From Dehalococcoidia bacterium (lineage in GTDB: Bacteria > Chloroflexota > Dehalococcoidia > GIF9 > UBA5629), in the NCBI GenBank assembly GCA_030604795.1, contig JAUVVE010000048.1:1-6487 (forward strand): a DNA stretch of 6,487 nt, given 5' to 3'. This document shows, piece after piece, positions 1 to 4,916 of the stretch. Position numbers and translations under genes: made by a program. The notes below the pieces were generated by a model. The model saw only the letters and a program-made list of their open reading frames with translations, searched no databases and was not told the origin of the DNA. Within the stretch, counting starts at the first letter, position 1, and every line of letters begins with the position of its first letter.

Positions 1-1163
1 ACAAGTGGTCTCTGTGATTCCACGTTGGCATATCTCACCAGGGTCAGAATTCTCTCAGCCTCCGCAGGGTTGGCGAACTCTACCTCCATCTGGCCCATTA
101 TATGCCTGAAGCCGGATGTGCCACCATATTCGCCTGAGGATATCTCTCTGCCCGTCTCGACGAACTCCGGTTCACCCCGTCCCAGGTCGGTATAGTCGTA
201 TAGCTCATAGTTCTCGGGGTCTTTTAGCACCCCGTCAGCATGGATACCGGAAGCGTGAGCGAAGGCGTTGGCGCCAACGCCTGGCTGGTTGATAGGGATA
301 GGGACCCCGAAAGCGTAACTGGCGAATTTGGCTATCTTCCACGCCTTGGATAGGTCAATCGGGCTTCCCAGTTGGTATTCCTCTCCAAGAGTCTTGGATT
401 TGACCACTGCCAGAACCGTAGCCACAAGGTCAGCATTGCCGGCTCTTTCCCCGATGCCATTGACAGTGGTGTTGATGTAGGCATCCTGTCCGCCATCGAT
501 GACGCCCTTAGCTCCGGCAATGGAGTTTGCCACCGCCATTCCCAGGTCATTGTGACAGTGAAGCTCGATGGGCACAGCTACATCTTTGGCCAGCGTATTC
601 ACGCTGTCATATATGGTGAAAGGAGTATCATAGCCAAGCGTGTCACAGTATCTAATCCTGTCAGCACCGTGAGTCTTCGCCGCCGAAGCAAACTTGATCA
701 GGAAGTCTAGCTCTGTTCTTGAGGCATCTTCAGCATTCACGCCTATGGTTTCAACGCCGTGTGAGCGGGCTGCTTCCACAGCGTCAACCATCATCTCTAC
801 GATGTCATCTCCGGTCTTTCTGCCTTGGAACTTGCCCTGAATCATTTGCTCGGAGGTAGAGATTGACAGATTAAGGTGTTTAAGCTTGGGAACAAGCCTG
901 AAAGCTGTTTCGACGTCAGCCGCTGTTGCTCTTATCCACCCGCTCAGGTGAATAGGTTTCAAGACACCCAACTCGGCTAGCTCTTCGTTTGCCTCAAGAT
1001 AGAATGATTCATGCTTGGTGGTGGGAAAGCCAAACTCAGACTGAAAAACGCCCATCTCGTTCAGATAGATGTTTATCATTGTCTTTTCCAGTTTGGACAA
1101 GCCCAGGTTAGCGGTCTGAACGCCGTCTCTGTTGGTCACATCAATAATATAAATCTTGCCCAT
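1..1163 (-). CDS. Re-citrate synthase / homocitrate synthase family protein, C-terminus cut by window edge
   Basis: A DRE-TIM metallolyase that condenses acetyl-CoA with a 2-oxoacid. 387 residues are visible. Seen: the N-terminal motif DVTNRDGVQT (residues 8-17) with the catalytic Arg12-Asp13 pair, the metal-binding HCHND (202-206), the GERAGNADL loop (238-246) and HASGIHADG (303-311) leading into the C-terminal accessory domain. The start at 1163 has GGGAG about 8 nt upstream, and no in-frame alternative is better. The family includes NifV/LeuA-type homocitrate and isopropylmalate synthases and Re-face citrate synthases, which replace ordinary citrate synthase in some anaerobes (Dehalococcoides, Clostridium kluyveri). 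The motif VTNRDGVQT instead of the usual DTTLRDGEQ, and the absence of nif or lysine genes nearby, favour Re-citrate synthase, feeding the oxidative arm of a partial TCA route to 2-oxoglutarate. That choice is inference; the family call is secure. The gene has its own promoter just upstream. Confidence 0.88.
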   Translation of the reverse strand, partial: MGKIYIIDVTNRDGVQTANLGLSKLEKTMINIYLNEMGVFQSEFGFPTTKHESFYLEANEELAELGVLKPIHLSGWIRATAADVETAFRLVPKLKHLNLSISTSEQMIQGKFQGRKTGDDIVEMMVDAVEAARSHGVETIGVNAEDASRTELDFLIKFASAAKTHGADRIRYCDTLGYDTPFTIYDSVNTLAKDVAVPIELHCHNDLGMAVANSIAGAKGVIDGGQDAYINTTVNGIGERAGNADLVATVLAVVKSKTLGEEYQLGSPIDLSKAWKIAKFASYAFGVPIPINQPGVGANAFAHASGIHADGVLKDPENYELYDYTDLGRGEPEFVETGREISSGEYGGTSGFRHIMGQMEVEFANPAEAERILTLVRYANVESQRPL

Positions 1164-1240
1164 GTGTTCTTCTCCCAGGAGATTTCTGGACTGAGGTAGC
1201 AGCCCATTTGAGGCTGTTGGTGACGGGGCATCTAGTGAAT

Positions 1241-1269
1241 AGTATACTCAACTCCGGAAACTAAGGCAA
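1241..1269 (-). promoter_or_regulatory. Sigma-70-type promoter for the Re-citrate/homocitrate synthase gene
   Basis: On the minus strand the -35 TTGCCT (1264-1269) and the -10 TATACT (1241-1246) are separated by exactly 17 nt. The start would fall near 1234, giving a leader of about 70 nt before the ATG at 1163. It lies between tRNA-Arg and the synthase gene, so that gene does not depend on tRNA read-through. The call is by motif match only. Confidence 0.55.
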
Positions 1270-1291
1270 AAACGCGCTGTAAAGCTACCGG

Positions 1292-1367
1292 TGGCGTCCC
1301 TGGAGGGATTCGAACCCACGACCCGCTGCTTAGAAGGCAGCCGCTCTATCCTCTGAGCTACAGGGAC
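1292..1367 (-). tRNA. tRNA-Arg (anticodon UCU), CCA encoded
   Basis: Full cloverleaf on the minus strand. The acceptor stem is GTCCCTG/CAGGGAC, D-stem GCTC/GAGC, anticodon stem GCTGC/GCAGC with loop CTTCTAA, and the T-loop TTCGAAT. The anticodon UCU (plus-strand 1332-1334) reads AGA/AGG arginine codons. The discriminator G (1295) is followed by genomic CCA (1292-1294). The T-stem GTGGG/CCCTC has a U-U mismatch at its second pair (positions 50:64); all other stems pair fully. Its promoter lies immediately upstream. Confidence 0.97.
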
Positions 1368-1375
1368 TCAACTCG

Positions 1376-1404
1376 AGTGTAGCACAGGGAGCGTGAACTG
1401 GCAA
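1376..1404 (-). promoter_or_regulatory. Sigma-70-type promoter for tRNA-Arg
   Basis: On the minus strand, -35 TTGCCA (1399-1404), a 17-nt spacer and -10 TACACT (1376-1381). Each hexamer matches consensus at five or four positions. The expected transcription start is about 1369, only about 2 nt from the mature tRNA 5' end at 1367, so the primary transcript would have almost no 5' leader. Confidence 0.6.
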
Positions 1405-1487
1405 TAACCCGAAAGACCGTCTTTGAGTTGACATGCCACAGCTATGGGGCCAGAAAGTGGAATAGACTGCGTCAGTGGCATACAAAG

Positions 1488-1607
1488 TCAGCTTTTGTGG
1501 GCTGTAGCAACATGCTCTTGCCAGCAGGCAACATGCACGTACGCCGCGCAGCGGGCGCAATAATAAATCCTGGTTATGGCTTTCTTACCGCAGACGGGAC
1601 ATTTCAT
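1488..1607 (-). CDS. Small Cys/His-rich putative zinc-binding protein, 39 aa
   Basis: A short reading frame on the minus strand encoding MKCPVCGKK followed by YYCARC, VHVAC and a His-rich tail ending QEHVATAHKS. Potential metal ligands are Cys3, Cys6, Cys17, Cys20, Cys28 and His24, His32, His37. The spacing (CxxC, then CxxC, then H/C residues) suits a small treble-clef or B-box-like zinc fold. I do not recognise the family. I chose the ATG at 1607 because GAGGGAG lies about 9 nt upstream; an in-frame ATG at 1631 would add eight residues but has no ribosome-binding site. It follows fmdB by 58 nt on the same strand and is probably co-transcribed; a small hairpin (1638-1652, stem GGCTC/GAGCC) sits between them without a T-run. 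A short real protein is likely given the ligand spacing and Shine-Dalgarno site, but no homolog evidence is available here. Confidence 0.55.
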   Translation of the reverse strand: MKCPVCGKKAITRIYYCARCAAYVHVACWQEHVATAHKS

Positions 1608-1665
1608 GTGGTTCTTCTCCCTCAGCCTCATGTTTTCGGCTCGGTCTGAGCCAGGCACGCGCTAC

Positions 1666-1965
1666 CTATTCTTCCCCGTCTCCATTCCCACCCTTGTCCT
1701 CCTTCTTTTCAGCTTTGCTGCCGGTCTCCGCCACGCCTTGGTCTACTTTCTTGCTCTCCTTATTACCGTTTTGCAGCCCGCTTTTTCCGGCGTTGTGGTC
1801 AGTCACATAGAAGCCAGAGCCCTTAAAGATTATGGGTACCGGGGAGAAAAGCCTCCGGGCGCCGTTCCTGCAATTGGGGCAGGCAACCACAGATTCATCG
1901 GTAAAGCTCTGCCTCTGCTCGAATTGCGTGTTGCACTTCGGGCACAGATACCGGTAGATGGGCAT
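1666..1965 (-). CDS. FmdB family zinc-ribbon protein
   Basis: 99 residues. The N-terminal half is the FmdB/CxxC regulatory domain: MPIYRYLCPKC with Cys8 and Cys11, then CPNC with Cys29 and Cys32, and the characteristic IFKGSGFYVTD segment (46-56). Together these form one zinc ribbon. The C-terminal half (about 57-99) is a low-complexity tail rich in Lys, Glu, Gly and Asp, probably disordered and typical of the family. FmdB was named for a putative regulator next to formamidase/amidase genes, but its biochemical role is unresolved in most bacteria. The start at 1965 is set by AGGAGGT about 5 nt upstream. It lies first in a likely two-gene transcript with the 39-residue Cys/His-rich protein. 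A promoter overlapped by a perfect inverted repeat lies about 100 nt upstream, implying repressor control. Confidence 0.9.
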   Translation of the reverse strand: MPIYRYLCPKCNTQFEQRQSFTDESVVACPNCRNGARRLFSPVPIIFKGSGFYVTDHNAGKSGLQNGNKESKKVDQGVAETGSKAEKKEDKGGNGDGEE

Positions 1966-2035
1966 AGTATACCTCCTGGCCTAAGAAAAGATAGACAGAC
2001 CATAACAAGAACTGCCACGAAGAGCCACTCATCAG

Positions 2036-2068
2036 GAATTAGCAGGCTCATTCGTCGACTGCTAATTC
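2036..2068. promoter_or_regulatory. Putative operator: perfect 10-bp inverted repeat over the fmdB promoter
   Basis: Plus-strand arms GAATTAGCAG (2036-2045) and CTGCTAATTC (2059-2068) are exact reverse complements separated by 13 nt. The arm centres are 23 bp apart, about two helical turns, which suits a dimeric DNA-binding protein on one face. The right arm overlaps the predicted -10 (2065-2070) and the repeat spans the predicted start (about 2058). Because the right arm lies upstream of the start, it would not be transcribed intact, so an RNA hairpin is the less likely reading. Confidence 0.5.
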
Positions 2069-2093
2069 TACTAGGATGGCCATGGTTAGTCAA
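2065..2093 (-). promoter_or_regulatory. Sigma-70-type promoter for fmdB and the small Cys/His-rich gene
   Basis: On the minus strand, -35 TTGACT (2088-2093), exactly 17 nt of spacer, and -10 TAGAAT (2065-2070); each hexamer differs from consensus at one position. The start would be near 2058, leaving a leader of about 92 nt before the fmdB ATG at 1965. It overlaps the inverted repeat at 2036-2068. Confidence 0.6.
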
Positions 2094-2123
2094 GTCGTAC
2101 CGCCGTGAATGTCAGAGATATGC

Positions 2124-2152
2124 TTCACGCCCTGACGGGGGTATGATATACT
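2124..2152 (+). promoter_or_regulatory. Candidate promoter for tRNA-Met
   Basis: Plus-strand TTCACG (2124-2129), a 17-nt spacer and TATACT (2147-2152). The start would be near 2159, about 100 nt before the tRNA. The -10 is good and the -35 moderate. I found no better-spaced pair closer to the tRNA: TTGACT at 2216-2221 has no matching -10 at 16-18 nt. Confidence 0.35.
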
Positions 2153-2176
2153 GTTGTTGCGTAGAGGACGGGGGAA

Positions 2177-2207
2177 CGTACCTACTTCCTATGGCCACTC
2201 AGGTACG
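2177..2207. repeat. 7-bp inverted repeat in the leader of tRNA-Met
   Basis: CGTACCT (2177-2183) and AGGTACG (2201-2207) are perfect reverse complements around a 17-nt centre. CGTACC recurs at 2096-2101. It lies downstream of the candidate tRNA-Met promoter, so it could form a leader hairpin, or it could be chance. Confidence 0.3.
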
Positions 2208-2261
2208 GTGGCGGTTTGACTGCCTGCATCTTGGCTACAGGGACGGGTGTGTATCAGTCAC

Positions 2262-2336
2262 GGGCTCGTAGCTCAGCGGCAGAGCGTCCGGCTCATAACC
2301 GGTTGGTCGCAGGTTCGAATCCTGCCGAGCCCACCA
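2262..2336 (+). tRNA. tRNA-Met (anticodon CAU), CCA encoded
   Basis: Cloverleaf on the plus strand. The acceptor stem is GGGCTCG/CGAGCCC, D-stem GCTC/GAGC with a short 7-nt loop, anticodon stem CCGG/CCGG with loop CTCATAA, T-stem GCAGG/CCTGC with loop TTCGAAT, discriminator A (2333) and genomic CCA (2334-2336). The anticodon CAU is at 2294-2296. The outermost anticodon-stem pair is a U-U mismatch. The anticodon stem lacks the three consecutive G-C pairs of initiator tRNA, so it is elongator Met or, if the C is converted to lysidine, tRNA-Ile2. CGGCTCATAACCG favours elongator Met. It is the only plus-strand gene in the window. Confidence 0.95.
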
Positions 2337-2338
2337 TT

Positions 2339-2385
2339 CCGCCATGTTGCTCTTGCACTGGCGGCTTGCCGATCCTGGCTCGGCA
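2339..2385. terminator. Tandem stem-loops at the tRNA-Met / acyl-CoA dehydrogenase convergence
   Basis: Two adjacent perfect 6-bp stems fill the gap between the converging genes: CCGCCA/TGGCGG (2339-2344, 2359-2364, 14-nt loop) and TGCCGA/TCGGCA (2367-2372, 2380-2385, 7-nt loop). Neither is followed by a T-run on either strand, so intrinsic termination would be weak. Placement at a convergent junction, 6 nt after the tRNA and ending 2 nt from the opposing stop codon, is the main support for a bidirectional end signal. Confidence 0.35.
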
Positions 2386-2386
2386 T

Positions 2387-3580
2387 TCACTTGAGCTGGT
2401 CTCTGGAGAACTCGAGGACTCGGCGCGCCACAACAAGCATGTTGATCTGGCCGGTGCCCTCGAAGATGTCATTTATCTTGGCATCGCGCATGCATTTCTC
2501 TACGATGTACTTCCCGGAATAGCCGAGAGGCCCCATCAGCTCGACTGCTTTCTGGGTGATCTTGGTGACAGCGAGTCCAGTTTTGGCTTTGCACATTGAG
2601 GCTTGCAGACTGTTGGCTTGGCCCTGGCTCATCATCCATACTGCTCGCATCGTTAGCATCTTGGCTGCCTTGTAGGTGGCTTCCATGTCCATGACATCGC
2701 GTTCGATGGCGGTGAGCTTCTGGCGTGGCAAGCCGTAGCGTATTTCGATACCCTCCTTTTCCAGAGCTTCCTTGACGAAATCCAGGGCAGCGCGTGCCAC
2801 ACCTATGGCCTGGGCGGCCACGATAGGTCGGGTAGCGTCGAAAGTGGCCATTGCCTTCTGGAAGCCCGCCGTCTTGGTCTTGTCTAACTTCCTGACTTCG
2901 GGGCTCCCGAGTATGTTTTCATAGGGGATACGGCAATCCTCGAAAACGATGGTGGCAGTGTCGCTGGCTCTGATTCCCAGCTTTTTCTCCAGTTTCTCCA
3001 CACTCATCCCTGGCGTTCCGGCCTCCACCACGAATGCCTTCATGCCAGCTCGCCCTGCCGACTTATCCACAGTCGCCCAAACCACCACGAAGCCATCGGA
3101 TTCCTCTACGGCTCTCTTGCCGGCGGTCACGAAAATCTTCTCACCATTGAGCACCCATTCGTCGCCGTCACGCACTGCGGTGGTGGTGATAGCAGAGGTG
3201 TCTGAGCCGCAACCGGATTCGGTCATGGCCATAGCGGCCCACACGGGCTTGCCCTCGCCGAAGCGCTTAAGGAAGCGCCCCATCTGCTCCTGTGTCCCTG
3301 ATGCGAAAACAGCGGCACCTCCCAGGCCAGGGCCTGCAAGGCATAACACGAGTCCCGCATCACCCCAGCACATCTCCTCGATCCTAAGTGCTCCGACTAC
3401 GCCTAAGGGATCCCGACTTCCTTCTGCCCTTCTCTCCCACATTGTGTCAATAAGTTCTTGAGGGCTCTCGTGCTCGTGTTCATCATAGTAACGACCTATA
3501 GGTCGTAAGAGTTCCTCGGCGGTCTTGTGAGCCATCTTTACCGAGGCTTCTTCCTCGGGTGAGAGTTCGAAATCAATCAT
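2387..3580 (-). CDS. Acyl-CoA dehydrogenase, subunit with catalytic Glu (second gene of pair)
   Basis: 397 residues, full length for the family. It oxidises an acyl-CoA to the 2,3-enoyl-CoA and passes electrons to ETF. Seen: N-terminal helical domain; flavin-binding motif MTESGCGSD (119-127) with Thr120 and Ser126; VTAGKRA (151-157) with Thr152; TRPIVAAQAIGVARAAL (250-266); and the catalytic-base loop IFEGTGQI (372-379) with Glu374. The surface that normally holds the ADP half of FAD in the neighbouring subunit is degraded. RxxFG(x6)Q is replaced by a stretch with a roughly 4-residue insertion around RYG (281-283) and no matching Gln, and QILGGxGY is replaced by ELMGPLGY (347-354). The start at 3580 has AAGGAGG about 9 nt upstream; an upstream start would run into the preceding gene. 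It begins 16 nt after the first acyl-CoA dehydrogenase gene, in one operon. The substrate is unknown. Confidence 0.93.
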   Translation of the reverse strand: MIDFELSPEEEASVKMAHKTAEELLRPIGRYYDEHEHESPQELIDTMWERRAEGSRDPLGVVGALRIEEMCWGDAGLVLCLAGPGLGGAAVFASGTQEQMGRFLKRFGEGKPVWAAMAMTESGCGSDTSAITTTAVRDGDEWVLNGEKIFVTAGKRAVEESDGFVVVWATVDKSAGRAGMKAFVVEAGTPGMSVEKLEKKLGIRASDTATIVFEDCRIPYENILGSPEVRKLDKTKTAGFQKAMATFDATRPIVAAQAIGVARAALDFVKEALEKEGIEIRYGLPRQKLTAIERDVMDMEATYKAAKMLTMRAVWMMSQGQANSLQASMCKAKTGLAVTKITQKAVELMGPLGYSGKYIVEKCMRDAKINDIFEGTGQINMLVVARRVLEFSRDQLK

Positions 3581-3596
3581 GTTGTCATACCTCCTT

Positions 3597-4691
3597 CTAT
3601 ATGATGGCCATACCATCAAAGGTGGCAAATCCGCGACCGTTCCTCAGCCATAATTCGACTGGATGCTCACGAATGTAGCCATGTCCGCCCAAGATCTGGA
3701 CGCCGCCGTCTGTTACCATTACCACCATATCATCAGCATACATCTTCACCAAGGAAGCCTCTCTGGTTGCGTTTTCTTGCCTGTCCAGTTTCCAGGCAGC
3801 TTCCCACGTCATTAGCCTCGTGGCGTCAACCTCGATAGCCATTTCCGCCAGCATGAAGGCGATAGCCTGGCGAGACGCAATGGGCTCGCCAAAAGCAGCA
3901 CGCTCTTTGGCATAATCTCGCGAGTACTCAAAGGCTGCCCTGGCTACTCCCACAGCCATTGCTGAGAGGGCCACGCGCGAGCAGTTCATGATTCGGTTGA
4001 AATCGCACCCATCTTTACCGCCTAGGCGATTCGCCTGGGGCACCCGGCAATCCTTGAAGGTGACTTCGTAGGTAGGTAGCGCTTTCAGTCCCATGTTTTT
4101 CTCTCGCTCACCTACCTCGAGTCCTGAGGCGCCTTTCTCAAGGATGAACCCTTGGGTGCTCCCATTTTCGGCCGCGTAGACTAACAACAAGTCGGCATCG
4201 GCTGCTAAGGGAACGTAGCACTTCTCACCGCTCACGATGTAGTCATTGCCGTCAAGGCGGGCGGATGCTGAAAGGGCGCAGGGGTCAGAATTGAAGCGCG
4301 GCTCAATAAGGGCGGCCGTGGCCGGCTTGTACTTGTCACCGCAGAAAGCAGGCAGGTACTTGCTCTGTTGCTCCGGAGTCCCCATCTCGAGGATAGGGTA
4401 GGCTACCAGGGCCGGGCAGAGGGTATGCATGGCCATAGACAGGTCGCCCCACGCAAGTTCCTCAGCGATCAGCGAACCTGTAATGGCCGAACGTTCTCCG
4501 CCAAGCCCATTATGCTCCTCGGGAATGCCGGTGGAAATGAAGCCCAGTTCCCAGGCAGTGTCCACGACATGAGCGGGAATCTCCCCGCTTTCGTCGGCCT
4601 CCCTGTAGACCTTCCGGAACTCATCCGTAGCAACCTGCTTCACCATATTCACGATCATTTGCTGCTCTTCAGTGGGGCTAAACGAAATCAT
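3597..4691 (-). CDS. Acyl-CoA dehydrogenase-like subunit lacking the catalytic Glu (first gene of pair)
   Basis: 364 residues, about 20-30 shorter than usual because the final helix is missing. The domain order is that of acyl-CoA dehydrogenases. The half of the FAD site given to the neighbouring subunit is intact: ERAAFG (263-268), Gln275, QILGGHGYIREHPVE (332-346) and Arg350. Its own flavin contacts are altered: canonical TEPxxGSD is IEPRFNSD (129-136, Thr to Ile and Gly to Asn) and canonical WIT is YVP (159-161). The catalytic loop reads FATFDGMAII and stops, with Asp359 where Glu is expected. Downstream bases show no frameshift that would restore a longer C-terminus, so the short end looks native. 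The start at 4691 has AAGGAG 6 nt upstream. A strong promoter precedes it and the partner subunit follows by 16 nt. I infer a mainly structural or cofactor-holding role in a heteromeric dehydrogenase; low independent activity is also possible. Confidence 0.9.
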   Translation of the reverse strand: MISFSPTEEQQMIVNMVKQVATDEFRKVYREADESGEIPAHVVDTAWELGFISTGIPEEHNGLGGERSAITGSLIAEELAWGDLSMAMHTLCPALVAYPILEMGTPEQQSKYLPAFCGDKYKPATAALIEPRFNSDPCALSASARLDGNDYIVSGEKCYVPLAADADLLLVYAAENGSTQGFILEKGASGLEVGEREKNMGLKALPTYEVTFKDCRVPQANRLGGKDGCDFNRIMNCSRVALSAMAVGVARAAFEYSRDYAKERAAFGEPIASRQAIAFMLAEMAIEVDATRLMTWEAAWKLDRQENATREASLVKMYADDMVVMVTDGGVQILGGHGYIREHPVELWLRNGRGFATFDGMAII

Positions 4692-4754
4692 TGTTCGCTC
4701 CTTTCACTACATGTGTGCGCTGCTTCGCCGCAGCTCGTTGACAGGCCGCCTAAT

Positions 4755-4783
4755 AATATAACACTGGCAGAGCTTTTCGTCAA
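4755..4783 (-). promoter_or_regulatory. Strong sigma-70-type promoter of the acyl-CoA dehydrogenase operon
   Basis: On the minus strand, -35 TTGACG (4778-4783), a 17-nt spacer and -10 TATATT (4755-4760), with an extended -10 TG (TGTTATATT). The start would be near 4748, giving a leader of about 57 nt that contains a small hairpin (stem GCTGC/GCAGC, 4719-4734) before the Shine-Dalgarno site. It is the best promoter match in the window. Confidence 0.7.
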
Positions 4784-4850
4784 AGCGAAGTTGTACGGTG
4801 GGATGTCTTTCGGGACACCGTGTGTCTCATGGATAACCATGGTATTTGTA

Positions 4851-4872
4851 TATCTCAGAGCTTATTGAGATA
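4851..4872. repeat. 7-bp perfect inverted repeat between the PAP2 gene and the dehydrogenase promoter
   Basis: TATCTCA (4851-4857) and TGAGATA (4866-4872) flank an 8-nt centre. It lies 44 nt beyond the PAP2 stop codon and about 70 bp upstream of the dehydrogenase -35. It could be an activator/repressor site for the operon or a weak 3' hairpin of the PAP2 transcript; no T-run follows. The rest of 4692-4916 shows only the promoter and short palindromes such as ACCATGGT. Confidence 0.35.
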
Positions 4873-4916
4873 GCGCTGAAGCGTGAATGTCAAAGGCTTT
4901 GGCGACCTGGATTAGG

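Noticed and set aside
372..710. Plus-strand open frame of 112 codons
   Set aside because: It is antisense to the Re-citrate/homocitrate synthase, which shows all expected catalytic motifs.
1412..1424. Small palindrome AAAGA-CCG-TCTTT upstream of tRNA-Arg
   Set aside because: A five-pair A/T-rich stem with a three-base loop is too weak to call a terminator or operator.
1433..1481. 7-bp inverted repeat ATGCCAC/GTGGCAT with 35-nt spacing after the small Cys/His-rich gene
   Set aside because: The arms are short and far apart, and no T-run follows, so chance is the simplest explanation.
1576..2271. Long open plus-strand frame of 231 codons
   Set aside because: It runs antisense through fmdB and the non-coding region. 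The translation shows no domain, and its right part runs through tRNA-Met's upstream region and into the start of the tRNA. FmdB on the other strand has clear zinc-ribbon motifs and a Shine-Dalgarno site.
2949..3461. Plus-strand open frame of 170 codons
   Set aside because: It is antisense to the acyl-CoA dehydrogenase gene at 2387-3580. The Ser/Pro/Ala-rich translation is the expected shadow of a GC-biased gene.
4368..4868. Plus-strand open frame of 166 codons
   Set aside because: It is mostly antisense to the dehydrogenase gene at 3597-4691 and crosses that operon's promoter. No ribosome-binding site or recognisable domain.
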